NCBI GenBank assembly: GCA_030697365.1
Contig: JAUYQH010000070.1
Location: 1-50,874, forward strand
Direction: 5' to 3'
Length of the DNA stretch: 50,874 nucleotides
Source of the DNA: Novosphingobium sp.
GTDB taxonomy: Bacteria > Pseudomonadota > Alphaproteobacteria > Sphingomonadales > Sphingomonadaceae
In this document: in pieces, positions 40,712 through 48,655 of the stretch
Numbering within the stretch: position 1 is the first letter of the stretch
Layout of the letters: each line of letters begins with the position of its first letter
Notes under the pieces: generated by a model
The model's database searches: none
What the model saw: only the letters and a program-made list of their open reading frames with translations
Told to the model about the DNA's origin: nothing
Position numbers and translations under genes: made by a program

Positions 40712-41368
40712 ATGCTGACGATCGTCATCCCGGTGCTCGATGCGGCTGCAAGTCTTGTCTCGTGTCTTGCGGCGCTCAAAGGCGCGGACGAGATAATCGT
40801 CGTCGATGGCGGCTCAGCCGATAGTAGCGCGGCGATCGCCGACCGATCAGGGGCCCGGGTCATCGTCGCGCCACGCGGGCGCGGAACACAGTTGCACACG
40901 GGCGGGAAGGCGGCGCGCGGCGACTGGCTGCTGTTCCTTCATGCAGACACACGGCTTGGTGCCGGATGGCGCGATGCGGTCGCGACGCACCTGGCAACTG
41001 CTCAGGAAAGCGCCGGCTATTTCGACCTGCGCCTCGACGATGGCGCCTGGCAAGCGCGCGTCATTGAGCGCGGCGTTGCGTTGCGGGTGCGGTTGCTCGG
41101 GTTGCCATATGGCGATCAGGGCCTGCTCATCTCGCGCCGCCTTTACGAGGAACTCGGTGGGTTCCGCCCGCTGGCGCTGATGGAGGATGTCGATCTCGTG
41201 CGTAGGATTGGCCGGCACCGCCTGCGCCGCCTCGCCGCGACGGCGCTGACCTCGGCGGACCGGTGGCGCCGCGACGGCTGGATAGGGCGCTCGGCACGCA
41301 ACCTCGCCTGTCTTGCGCTCTATGCCGGGGGAGTAGCGCCGGCGCGGCTCGCCCGCTTCTACCGCTGA
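40712..41368 (+). CDS. TIGR04283-type family 2 glycosyltransferase
   Basis: GT-A family 2 transferase of 218 residues: TIVIPVLDAA at the N-terminus, VDGGSADSS (Asp32, nucleotide-binding), FLHADTRLG (metal-binding Asp) and PYGDQGLLISR near the acceptor site. Members of this family are annotated as arsenosugar biosynthesis glycosyltransferases and normally occur with the DUF2064 family, also encoded in this cluster. Start: the ATG at 40712 follows the radical SAM stop by 4 bp; an earlier in-frame ATG lies within the radical SAM gene. Confidence 0.85.
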   Translation: MLTIVIPVLDAAASLVSCLAALKGADEIIVVDGGSADSSAAIADRSGARVIVAPRGRGTQLHTGGKAARGDWLLFLHADTRLGAGWRDAVATHLATAQESAGYFDLRLDDGAWQARVIERGVALRVRLLGLPYGDQGLLISRRLYEELGGFRPLALMEDVDLVRRIGRHRLRRLAATALTSADRWRRDGWIGRSARNLACLALYAGGVAPARLARFYR

Positions 41369-41402
41369 GCCGCGGTCACTCGCGAGCACACGGCATCGAC
41401 CA

Positions 41403-42188
41403 TCAGGCCGCTTGCAGATCGGCCAGAAACGAGCGGATACGTTGGGCGTTGACCCCGATATCGCTACCCCCGACGCGGCTGATCGAGCGCATGTCAACGA
41501 TCGACCCGTCCGGCTGCGCAGGATCGGTTCGAACGCGTATGATCACATCGTCCTTGAAACGGAAAAAGAAGGTCGTCGCCGTCGCCTCGATGATCCCGGC
41601 TTGCCGATCGAGCCGCGCAGTTTCCCAGCCTCTCGCTTTGACCAGCGCTTCGGCGCGCTTCATGGTGTCGGCAACGCTTAGCGGCAGGCGAAGCCCGCGA
41701 AGGTCGCCATAGCTTTCGCGATGGATTGCCTTCCACCGGCTCTCGGGATCGAGCGCGGCCAGTTCGGGACGGTCGAGGTCGGGGATATTCTCAAGATTAT
41801 CGGCGCGGACCTGAAGGGTTCCGAATTGCGGTATATCGACGAGGTCGGTCGTTGCATCGTGGATCGCGGGAACCTGGCGCGCGGTCGCGATCTGATTCGT
41901 CAGATAGGTGCCGAACGCCACCGCGATGACCAGCGCGAGCAGGTTGAGCCGACCTGTATGGACCCCATCGCGCCGTGCGACGAAGAAGGCGACGATCGCC
42001 AGCAACCCGCCGGCAATCGAAGCAAAGAAGGCATAGCGCAGGATGCCGAAGCCAATTCCGAATGACCAGGCGCCGGCGCCGCTTCCAACTGCGGCGACAA
42101 GCGCCGCGGCCACTCCCCCGACAGTGAGCACAAGCGCCCCCCACGACAGACGCCGCCCCCAATTGCCCCCTGCAGTTGTGTCAGTCAT
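41403..42188 (-). CDS. DUF1499 domain-containing membrane protein
   Basis: Protein of 261 residues: three hydrophobic segments within the first 105 residues, then a soluble DUF1499 domain (about 125-255; features RAEALVKARGWETARLD and ATATTFFFRFKDDVIIRVR). Function of the family is unknown. An AAAGGG ribosome site sits four bases before the ATG, inside the end of the preceding gene. Expressed with the fatty acid hydroxylase, which suggests a membrane-lipid role, but this is guesswork from linkage. Confidence 0.82.
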   Translation of the reverse strand: MTDTTAGGNWGRRLSWGALVLTVGGVAAALVAAVGSGAGAWSFGIGFGILRYAFFASIAGGLLAIVAFFVARRDGVHTGRLNLLALVIAVAFGTYLTNQIATARQVPAIHDATTDLVDIPQFGTLQVRADNLENIPDLDRPELAALDPESRWKAIHRESYGDLRGLRLPLSVADTMKRAEALVKARGWETARLDRQAGIIEATATTFFFRFKDDVIIRVRTDPAQPDGSIVDMRSISRVGGSDIGVNAQRIRSFLADLQAA

Positions 42189-42189
42189 T

Positions 42190-43026
42190 TTACCCTTTCT
42201 GCGCTCGCTCTGGCCTTAGCGGCTGAATCAGCATTCGGTCGAGGCGAAGTTCGCACGGTTCGCGAAACTGGCACAGCCCGATTGTCATCCCCTCATGTCC
42301 CGCCGCCGGCTGGGCGCGATAGGTGTCGAACAATCGGTCCCACCAAGGCAGGTTGAACCCGAAGTTCGAATTGGTCTCGCGCGTTACGATCGAATGGTGG
42401 ACGCGGTGCATGTCGGGCGTGACCACGATCCGGCGCAACATGGCATCGACTGCCGCGGGCAGCCGGATGTTGCTGTGGTTGAACATCGAGGTGGCGTTCA
42501 GCAGAACTTCAAAGATCATCACCCCCAGTGCGGGAGCGCCAAGTGCCACCACCGCGCCGAGCTTGATGACCATCGACAGCAGAATCTCGACCGGATGGAA
42601 ACGGATTCCTGTCGTCACGTCGATGTCGAGGTCTGCGTGATGCATGCGATGCAGTCGCCAGAACACGGGAACGGCGTGGAACAGCACGTGCTGCGCGTAA
42701 ATGATCAGGTCGAGCAGAACGATGGCGACGAGGACTGCCAGCCACTCCGGAACCGCAACGAGATTGAGCAGACCCCAGTCGTTCGCTTCGGCCACCAGCG
42801 CGAGGCCGACCGCCGCGGTCGGAAACACGAATCGCACCAGCAATGCGTCGATCACCACGATCCCGACATTGCCCGGCCAGCGCCGCCACCGGCCCACCGT
42901 CAGCTGGCGGCGCGGGGCCAGAAGCTCTCCCGCTATGAGCAACGCCAGCACGGTTGCGAATACGCCGAGGCGGATCACCTGCTCGGCAGCGAGGACGCCG
43001 CTGATCGGGTCGGAGCCGCTCATCAT
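42190..43026 (-). CDS. Sterol desaturase/fatty acid hydroxylase family protein
   Basis: Membrane di-iron oxygenase of 278 residues with the family's histidine boxes: HVLFH (113-117), HRMHH (126-130), NHSN (183-186) and MHRVHH (206-211). Hydrophobic segments at about 15-35, 55-80 and 95-112 anchor it. Members hydroxylate or desaturate sterols, fatty acids or carotenoids. ATG codons at 43026 and 43023 are both possible. It lies 1 bp from the DUF1499 gene, and the Rieske gene is 102 bp upstream in the same direction. Confidence 0.88.
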   Translation of the reverse strand: MMSGSDPISGVLAAEQVIRLGVFATVLALLIAGELLAPRRQLTVGRWRRWPGNVGIVVIDALLVRFVFPTAAVGLALVAEANDWGLLNLVAVPEWLAVLVAIVLLDLIIYAQHVLFHAVPVFWRLHRMHHADLDIDVTTGIRFHPVEILLSMVIKLGAVVALGAPALGVMIFEVLLNATSMFNHSNIRLPAAVDAMLRRIVVTPDMHRVHHSIVTRETNSNFGFNLPWWDRLFDTYRAQPAAGHEGMTIGLCQFREPCELRLDRMLIQPLRPERAQKG

Positions 43027-43128
43027 GATCCAATAGCACAGCGCATGCGCGACTTTGCCGGCGCACCCGACGAGTTGCTCATGGTTGAGCCAACGCGATC
43101 GAGAGGCGCTCGTGACACCGGGCCAACG

Positions 43129-43926
43129 TCATGCGCGACCGACCGCAAGAACCCGACCATTGACGACGGTGACTGTTGGTGCCGCGGCCAGCATAAGCGC
43201 TTGTCCGGACAGACAGCGCCCCGAGCGGACATCGAAGCTGTATCCGTGCCATGGGCAGCGGACCGCGCCGTGTTCGACCTGTGCGTCGGAGAGCGGACCA
43301 AGCCAGTGCGGGCAGGTCGTCGCGTGCGCAACGAGGGCGCCGTCCAGCTCGACAACGCGAAATGGCACAGTGCTGAGTTCGAAGCCAAGCGGGAGTGCAT
43401 TTCGAACAGCCGCAACGGTGCCGAGATCGATCGAGGCGCCCGCAGGTACTGTCCTCCTGGGGTGCGCCAGCGCAGCTTCGCGATGCCGCATCATCGCCTC
43501 GTCTTCGTCCCACAGCCGCTCATAGGTAGCACGATAGGCTTCTGCCAATCTGGCAAGGCGGCCTTTATCGGATTCAGGAAGATGAAACTCTACCTGGACG
43601 CCGGTTCTGTGCTGCGCGAGCGGTGTAAGCATGACCCGAATTTCCGTGCCTGCGCCCTCTCCGGCCAATGTCGTCGAGACATACTGGCCATTCACGCGGT
43701 CGGCCCGCAGTTCGATGATCTGGGTCGGTGCGCCGCCCTTGAACGTCAGCGCCACTCGCCATCCGGCATTGTCGCGCTCGATCAGTTCGCAGCGTGTGAA
43801 GCTGCTCTCGTGCAAATGATCGAGATGCTCCCAGTCGAAGACGTTTTCCCAGATTCGGTCGAGCGACGCCTCGACCGTGCGCGCATATATGCCTGCCAGC
43901 GCAAGCTTAACTTCAGACTTACCCAT
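43129..43926 (-). CDS. SRPBCC-Rieske [2Fe-2S] protein with reversed domain order
   Basis: Protein of 265 residues. The N-terminal half (about 8-155) looks like a START/SRPBCC ligand-binding fold (WENVFDWEHLDHLHESSF). The C-terminal half is a Rieske domain with Cys205-x-His207 (CPH) and Cys224-x2-His227 (CPWH). Aromatic-ring dioxygenases have the Rieske part first, so this is a different class. The mononuclear iron site of those enzymes is not evident; it may be an electron carrier or a hydrophobic-ligand oxidoreductase. Start set at ATG 43926. Probably in the same unit as the hydroxylase. Confidence 0.83.
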   Translation of the reverse strand: MGKSEVKLALAGIYARTVEASLDRIWENVFDWEHLDHLHESSFTRCELIERDNAGWRVALTFKGGAPTQIIELRADRVNGQYVSTTLAGEGAGTEIRVMLTPLAQHRTGVQVEFHLPESDKGRLARLAEAYRATYERLWDEDEAMMRHREAALAHPRRTVPAGASIDLGTVAAVRNALPLGFELSTVPFRVVELDGALVAHATTCPHWLGPLSDAQVEHGAVRCPWHGYSFDVRSGRCLSGQALMLAAAPTVTVVNGRVLAVGRA

Positions 43927-44041
43927 CGCGTGCGTTCCTGCCGCTGAATCTAGCGGGAACACGACGCATCCTCTCCTCAGCCCCGATTCGCCGCTGCGAT
44001 AGTCCGACATCCATTCCTATGATCTTTTCCTCGCGGGAGAT

Positions 44042-44342
44042 TGGTGCGGACGACGGGACTTGAACCCGTACTCTCAATGAGAAGCAGATTTTCGTACCAC
44101 TTCGACTTTCGTCGCCGCCTTTCGACGTTCGTGGTCTGGACTGTCCCTTCGCCATGACCCGAAGGCTGTAGGCGCCGCCCGTCCAGTCTCTACACCTTCC
44201 CCAGACGGGGCTTGGCTCGGGATTGGCCTGGGACATGTGCCCGTTAGCGTTCCCCGACTTTGAGCGGTTCTACTCCGCGGATTTCCCCGCGGGCACTCCA
44301 ATTTCTAAAGTCTGCTGCGTCTACCGATTTCGCCACGTCCGC
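44042..44342 (-). tRNA. tRNA-Leu(UAA) interrupted by a group I intron
   Basis: The spliced product folds perfectly. The acceptor stem is GCGGACG/CGTCCGC with encoded A-CCA; the D stem is GCG/CGC; the anticodon stem GCAGA/TCTGC holds loop CTTAAAA (anticodon TAA); there is a class II variable arm with CTC-ATT-GAG, and T stem ACGGG/CCCGT with loop TTCAAGT. The 5' exon spans 44342-44308 and the 3' exon 44092-44042. The junction is U34/A35, the position known for the cyanobacterial and plastid tRNA-Leu(UAA) introns. Upstream on the same strand a TATAG element (about 44378-44384) could be the -10. Confidence 0.9.
44093..44307 (-). ncRNA. Group I (IC3-like) self-splicing intron in tRNA-Leu
   Basis: 215 bp inserted in the anticodon loop. 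P1 pairs exon ACUU plus the first intron base with GGAGU in the intron, giving the required U-G wobble at the 5' splice site. The core reads CCGAGCCAAGCC, GAAGGTGTAGAGACTGGACGG (R region, about 44179-44195) and CAGTCCAG (S region, about 44136-44147). GACT and AGTC can form P7. The intron ends in G. The core closely resembles that of the Azoarcus tRNA-Ile intron (recalled). It is too short to encode a homing endonuclease. Confidence 0.88.
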
Positions 44343-44495
44343 CGTTTGTTGCCGATTCACACCCTGGCTCTCTGCTCCTATATCGCACCTAGCACAGAAT
44401 CGGCCTGTTCACCCTCCAAACCAGCGCGCTACGTAAGGCGATGAAATACTTGCGCTTCTTGCCTCGCAAATTTTCTGCGGATTGGCAGGAAAATG
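44343..44495. other. Intergenic region upstream of tRNA-Leu
   Basis: About 150 bp between the intron-containing tRNA and a tRNA-like fragment. It carries the likely promoter for the tRNA (CTATATC at 44378-44384, on the + strand) and no convincing gene. Confidence 0.4.
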
Positions 44496-44535
44496 ACTTT
44501 CAAGTCCCCGGCGTCTTCCATTCCGCCACGTCCGC
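44496..44535 (-). pseudogene. tRNA-Leu-like 5' half fragment
   Basis: On the minus strand the sequence begins GCGGACGTGGCGGAATGG, matching the acceptor, position 8-9 and D-arm start of a tRNA-Leu, and continues to a CTTGAAA loop-like stretch. No matching anticodon-stem 3' strand, T arm or acceptor 3' strand exists before the intact tRNA, so it cannot fold as a tRNA. Its D loop differs from that of the intact gene, so it is not a simple recent copy. A remnant of recombination or of an element integrated at a tRNA-Leu gene is possible. Confidence 0.55.
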
Positions 44536-44618
44536 GTTGCTTTCCGCCTTAAAGCGGTGCGCGGGGGTATCCACCCCTGCTTGCCTATGACGAAAGTAAT
44601 GGGCGCCCCCAACGAGGC

Positions 44619-44900
44619 TCAATCCGTGTTCAGCCGCGCGCGCATTTCCTTGCCGGGCTTGAAATAAGGCACGCGCTTGGCCGGAACCTCTACCGATTCG
44701 CCCGTGCGCGGGTTGCGGCCGCGGCGTGAATCGCGCTCGCGCGTAGAAAACGCGCCGAAACCTCGCAGTTCCACCCGACCCTGGTCGGCCAGGCGCTGGG
44801 CGACTTCATCGAAAAACACGTCGGCGACGCGTTCGATCTCTTCGGCGCGCAAGCCGCTGTTTTCCTTGGCCAGCGCCTGAAGCAGCTCGGACCGGATCAT
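44619..44900 (-). CDS. ihfB: Integration host factor subunit beta
   Basis: Histone-like DNA-bending protein of 93 residues: IRSELLQALAKENSGL and an acidic helical dimerisation part, then the beta-arm with RGFGAFSTRERDSRRGRNPRTG and the DNA-intercalating Pro in NPRTGE. The length and the MIRSELL start match IHF-beta more than HU. ATG at 44900 follows GAGGGGG by six bases. Acts with IHF-alpha in nucleoid structure, recombination and sigma-54 promoters. Two small hairpins lie downstream (around 44544-44585) but lack a T-run. Confidence 0.93.
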   Translation of the reverse strand: MIRSELLQALAKENSGLRAEEIERVADVFFDEVAQRLADQGRVELRGFGAFSTRERDSRRGRNPRTGESVEVPAKRVPYFKPGKEMRARLNTD

Positions 44901-45100
44901 GGGCGTTTCCCCCTCTTTATCCTGCGCCGACGGTACATGACCGGCACAGGGGCGCCCCATTGCTGTTGTCCTGAACCGACGCGCGCTTCCCCGGCAGTGG
45001 CGGACGCGGCGATTCCCCATGTGCAGAGTGGCAGAACAAACCCCCCACTGCAAATCCAAAGCTGCGTCGATTGCCAAGAAAGAGACGCCGAGTGAAGGCT
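44901..45100. other. Intergenic region between ihfB and GntR gene
   Basis: 200 bp holding the ihfB promoter and leader and the 3' flank of the GntR gene. No small gene or RNA was recognised. Confidence 0.35.
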
Positions 45101-45442
45101 TTAGACCGTGGCGAGCAATTCCTCGGCGCGCAGGCCCAGGCATTCGATCCGGCGAGCGATGGCTGGCCACTCTTCTGCCAGGAACGCCGTCCGCTCGCTG
45201 CTGCGCAAGGCCGCCGCGGCGCCCGGCACCACGTACATCCCCACCCCGCGCTGGACCCGTACCAAGCCCTCGTCCTGGAACGCCTGGTAGGCCTTGGCCA
45301 CGGTCAGCGGGTTGGCGCCCTGCTCGGCCGCGAAAGCGCGGACCGACGGCAGCATCGCGCCTTCGGCATAGCGCCCGTCGATAATCGCCGCGGCAATCTG
45401 GTCACGCAGCTTGAGATAGACCGGACGGGAAGCGCTGTTCAT
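45101..45442 (-). CDS. GntR family regulator, YtrA-like short form
   Basis: Regulator of 113 residues with an N-terminal winged helix (about 5-72; LPSVRAFAAEQGANPLTVAKAYQ recognition region) and a C-terminal stretch of only about 40 residues, as in the YtrA subfamily that often controls transporters. Start ATG at 45442 has a GAAGGTGG ribosome site. It lies divergent from the POT transporter across 180 bp, so it may regulate the transporter or itself; no clear palindrome was seen. Confidence 0.87.
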   Translation of the reverse strand: MNSASRPVYLKLRDQIAAAIIDGRYAEGAMLPSVRAFAAEQGANPLTVAKAYQAFQDEGLVRVQRGVGMYVVPGAAAALRSSERTAFLAEEWPAIARRIECLGLRAEELLATV

Positions 45443-45622
45443 CGTGCCACCTTCATCGGGTGATGTAGTGCCATAACACAGCGAACCGGGCAACCCCTTG
45501 GAACAAAATTCGGGAACCCGTTGCGTTTGTAACAATTGGCTTCACAAGCGCGCGAATGCGGTTAGGTTCGCGGCCCTGAGCGGCTGGGGAGCCGCGAGAA
45601 GAGTTCGGAGAGGTCGCACGCA
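45443..45622. promoter_or_regulatory. Divergent promoter region of GntR gene and POT transporter
   Basis: 180 bp without coding potential. It contains the GGAGAGG ribosome site of the transporter (about 45607-45613) and AT-richer stretches around 45470-45545 (TTGTAACAATTGGC), which could be promoter elements. Nothing more specific was recognised. Confidence 0.4.
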
Positions 45623-47254
45623 ATGAAAGAGATGGGGTTGTGGAACGAGGGCGACTGGATCGTCGCGATCGCCTCGGTCGTTTTGGTCATATTCCTCGCC
45701 GTCGGCGCCTATGCCGTAACTCGTCCTCGCCCGGAGGTAGGCGGACATCCCAGGGGCCTCTACGTCCTGTTCTTTGCCGAGATGTGGGAGCGCTTCTCCT
45801 ACTACGGGATGCGCGCACTACTGATTTTCTACCTGACGCAGCACTGGCTCTACAACGATAGCGCATCGAACATTGTCTACGGCGCCTACGTCAGCCTGGT
45901 CTATATCACGCCGGTGCTCGGCGGCTGGCTTGCCGATCGCTATCTCGGCCAGCGCAAGGCGGTGCTGTTCGGCGCGGTCCTCCTGACGTTCGGCCACTTT
46001 CTCATGGCATTCGAGGGTACCGGTGGGCAGAACGACCCCACGATCAACATCTTCTGGCTGGCGCTCTCATTCATCATCGTCGGCTCGGGCTTCCTGAAAG
46101 CCAATATCTCGGTGATCGTCGGACAGCTCTATCCCCTCACTGACGTCCGTCGCGACGGCGCGTACACCATCTTCTACATGGGCATTAACGCCGGCGCGGC
46201 GATCGGCACGATCATCGCGGGCTATCTCGGCCAGACGCTGGGCTGGCAGTATGGATTCGGCGCGGCAGGCGTCGGAATGCTCCTCGGCCTGACCGTCTTC
46301 ATTCTCGGCAAGCCGCTGCTGCTCGGCCGGGGCGAGCCGCCCAAGCTTCTCGAGAAGAGCCGCGAGTTCATGCTCTATGCGGTCGGCGTGGTCGCAGTCG
46401 GCGTGATGTGGGTCCTGATCCAGTATCAGTCGGTCGTCGGCGGCCTGATGCTGATCGCGGGCGCAGGCCTGCTCGCTTACGTCCTGTTCGAAGCGTTCAA
46501 ATTGTCCAAGGAACCGCGCGAACGCATGTTCGCGATCCTCTTTCTGATCGCGCTGCAACCGCTGTTCTGGGGCTTGTTCGAGCAGGCGGGCGGTTCGCTC
46601 AATCTGTTCACCGATCGCTATATCGATCGCCAGGGCATCCCGGCGTCGCTGTTCCAGTCGATCAATCCGATCATCATCATCCTGCTCGCCCCCCTCTTTG
46701 CCGCGCTGTGGACCTCGCTCGGCCGCAAGGGGATCGAGCCTTCGACCCCGGCAAAGTTCGGACTGGGTCTCATCCAGCTCGGCTTCGGCTTTCTGGTGCT
46801 GGTGTGGGGCGCGGCCACGGTCAGCGCCGACGCGTTGATTCCGGTGATCTTCCTGTTCGGCATCTATCTGTTCCACACCACCGGCGAGCTGTGCCTTTCG
46901 CCCGTCGGGCTTTCGGCGATGAACCGGCTTGCGCCGCGCCACCTTGCCAGCCTGGTGATGGGGGCCTGGTTCTTCGCCACGGCGGGCGGAAATTTCGTTG
47001 CCGGAATGATCGGTGCTGCGACCGGAGGCGAGGACGGAGCAATGACCAGGGATGCGACGCTCGAGATCTATTGGACGATCGGGCTGATCGCGATGGGTGT
47101 CGGAGTGGTGGTGATCCTGATTTCGCGGCTGGTGAAGCGGCTGATGCATCTCGATACGCTGCGCGACGACAATGTCGGCGACGACCTGCTTGGCCAGCGC
47201 GAGGCTGGCGAGCCGCAAGCCGCGGGAATGCACCCAGAAACCCGGCAGTCCTAG
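45623..47254 (+). CDS. POT/PTR2 family proton-dependent peptide transporter
   Basis: Membrane protein of 543 residues with about 14 helices. The family signature EMWERFSYYGMRALL (the ExxERFxYYG motif, about 54-68) is complete, and FYMGINAGAAIG matches the FYxxINxG motif. Takes up di- or tripeptides with protons. The next genes encode two amidohydrolase-type proteins, so the unit probably serves import and processing of peptides or related amides. The GGAGAGG ribosome site nine bases before the ATG supports the start. Confidence 0.93.
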   Translation: MKEMGLWNEGDWIVAIASVVLVIFLAVGAYAVTRPRPEVGGHPRGLYVLFFAEMWERFSYYGMRALLIFYLTQHWLYNDSASNIVYGAYVSLVYITPVLGGWLADRYLGQRKAVLFGAVLLTFGHFLMAFEGTGGQNDPTINIFWLALSFIIVGSGFLKANISVIVGQLYPLTDVRRDGAYTIFYMGINAGAAIGTIIAGYLGQTLGWQYGFGAAGVGMLLGLTVFILGKPLLLGRGEPPKLLEKSREFMLYAVGVVAVGVMWVLIQYQSVVGGLMLIAGAGLLAYVLFEAFKLSKEPRERMFAILFLIALQPLFWGLFEQAGGSLNLFTDRYIDRQGIPASLFQSINPIIIILLAPLFAALWTSLGRKGIEPSTPAKFGLGLIQLGFGFLVLVWGAATVSADALIPVIFLFGIYLFHTTGELCLSPVGLSAMNRLAPRHLASLVMGAWFFATAGGNFVAGMIGAATGGEDGAMTRDATLEIYWTIGLIAMGVGVVVILISRLVKRLMHLDTLRDDNVGDDLLGQREAGEPQAAGMHPETRQS

Positions 47255-47266
47255 GGAAACTCGACA

Positions 47267-48655
47267 ATGATGGCTGTTGGTGCGCGGTTCGCCGCGATGG
47301 GGCTGGCGCTTGTGCTCGCCGGGTGCGCTTCTACTGGCGCAAAGGAGACGAAGTCCAACCCGACGGCGGAGTTCGACAAGAACCCCTACCCCTCGACCTA
47401 CAAGCCCTACCCGGGCGCATCCGTCGCGCTGGTTGGCGCGACGGTGTTCGACGGCGCCGGGGCACGGATCGAGAACGGCACTGTTCTGCTCCGCGACGGC
47501 AAGGTCGTCGGTGTCGGCGGCGCGGACCTGGCGGTCCCTGGCGGGTTCACCCGGATCGACGGCGCTGGCAAGTTCGTCACCCCCGGGATCATCGACGTCC
47601 ACAGCCACCTCGGCAATTACCCCAGCCCCGGTGTGCCCGCGCATTCGGACGGTAACGAAGCGACGGATCCGACCACCCCCAACGTCTGGGCAGAGCACTC
47701 GGTGTGGCCGCAGGACCCCGGCTTCAGCCGGGCAATGGCCAACGGAGGGATAACCAGCCTGCAGATACTGCCCGGATCAGCCAATCTGATGGGCGGACGG
47801 TCGGTCACGCTCAAGAACGTGCCTGGGCGCACCGTCCAGTCGATGAAGTTTCCCGGCGCGCCTTATGGCTTCAAGATGGCCTGCGGCGAAAATCCCAAGC
47901 GCGTCTACGGCGGCAAGAGCCGCATCCCCTCGACCCGGATGGGCAACTTCGCAGTCAACCGCGCAACGTGGATCAAGGCTACCGAATACCGCCGCAAGCG
48001 CGATGCGGGCAAGCAGGAGACGCGCGACCTCGGGATGGAGACGCTGGCCGGGGTGCTGGCGGGCGACATCCTCGTCCACAACCACTGCTATCGGGCCGAC
48101 GAGATGGCGCTGGTCCTCGATATGGCCAGGGAATTCGGTTACAAGGTCACCGCGTTCCATCACGCTGTCGAAAGCTACAAGATCGGCGACATGCTAAAGG
48201 CCAACAACGCCTGTTCGGCGATCTGGGCCGACTGGTGGGGCTTCAAGATGGAAAGCTATGATGGCATTCCAGAAAACGCCGCGCTGCTCCAGAACGCTGG
48301 CGCCTGCGTGGTGATCCACTCGGACGACGCCAACGGCATCCAACGGCTCAATCAGGAAGCCGCCAAGGCGCAGGGCGACGGCCGGCGGATGGGTATCGAC
48401 ATCCCCGACGAGCAGGTCATGACCTGGCTCACCCTCAACGCCGCTCGCGCCTTGGGCATCGATCAGCAGACCGGCAGCCTCGCGCCGGGCAAGATGGCCG
48501 ATGTGGTGCTGTGGAACGGCAATCCTTTGTCGGTCTATTCGCGTCCTGAAAAAGTCTGGGTCGATGGCGCGCTGCTGTTCGACGCCAACGATCCCAAACG
48601 TCGTGCGGTCAGCGACTTCGAGCTCGGCCAGCCCGGCGAAGGAGACGTCAAGTGA
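47267..48655 (+). CDS. Amidohydrolase family lipoprotein
   Basis: Amidohydrolase-superfamily TIM-barrel enzyme of 462 residues, exported as a lipoprotein: lipobox LVLAGC with Cys20. Metal site: HSH (His112, His114) in IIDVHSHLG, later histidines in VHNHCYR and FHHAVES, and the Asp in VIHSDDANG. Family members hydrolyse C-N bonds of peptides, ureas or cyclic amides. It sits 12 bp after the peptide transporter gene and overlaps the second amidohydrolase by 4 bp, suggesting periplasmic peptide or imide processing. ATG at 47267 or 47270. Confidence 0.9.
   Translation: MMAVGARFAAMGLALVLAGCASTGAKETKSNPTAEFDKNPYPSTYKPYPGASVALVGATVFDGAGARIENGTVLLRDGKVVGVGGADLAVPGGFTRIDGAGKFVTPGIIDVHSHLGNYPSPGVPAHSDGNEATDPTTPNVWAEHSVWPQDPGFSRAMANGGITSLQILPGSANLMGGRSVTLKNVPGRTVQSMKFPGAPYGFKMACGENPKRVYGGKSRIPSTRMGNFAVNRATWIKATEYRRKRDAGKQETRDLGMETLAGVLAGDILVHNHCYRADEMALVLDMAREFGYKVTAFHHAVESYKIGDMLKANNACSAIWADWWGFKMESYDGIPENAALLQNAGACVVIHSDDANGIQRLNQEAAKAQGDGRRMGIDIPDEQVMTWLTLNAARALGIDQQTGSLAPGKMADVVLWNGNPLSVYSRPEKVWVDGALLFDANDPKRRAVSDFELGQPGEGDVK

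Noticed and set aside
44223..44444. 73-codon rightward frame over the tRNA-Leu intron
   Set aside because: It lies wholly across the antisense of the group I intron and tRNA 5' exon; no ribosome site or family pattern.
44544..44585. Hairpins after ihfB as terminators
   Set aside because: CCGC-CTTAAA-GCGG and the neighbouring GGGG/CCCC pairing lack a following T-run on the minus strand.
44442..44590. Rightward frame starting MKYLRFLPRKF
   Set aside because: No ribosome site, overlaps the tRNA-like fragment, and no recognisable protein similarity.
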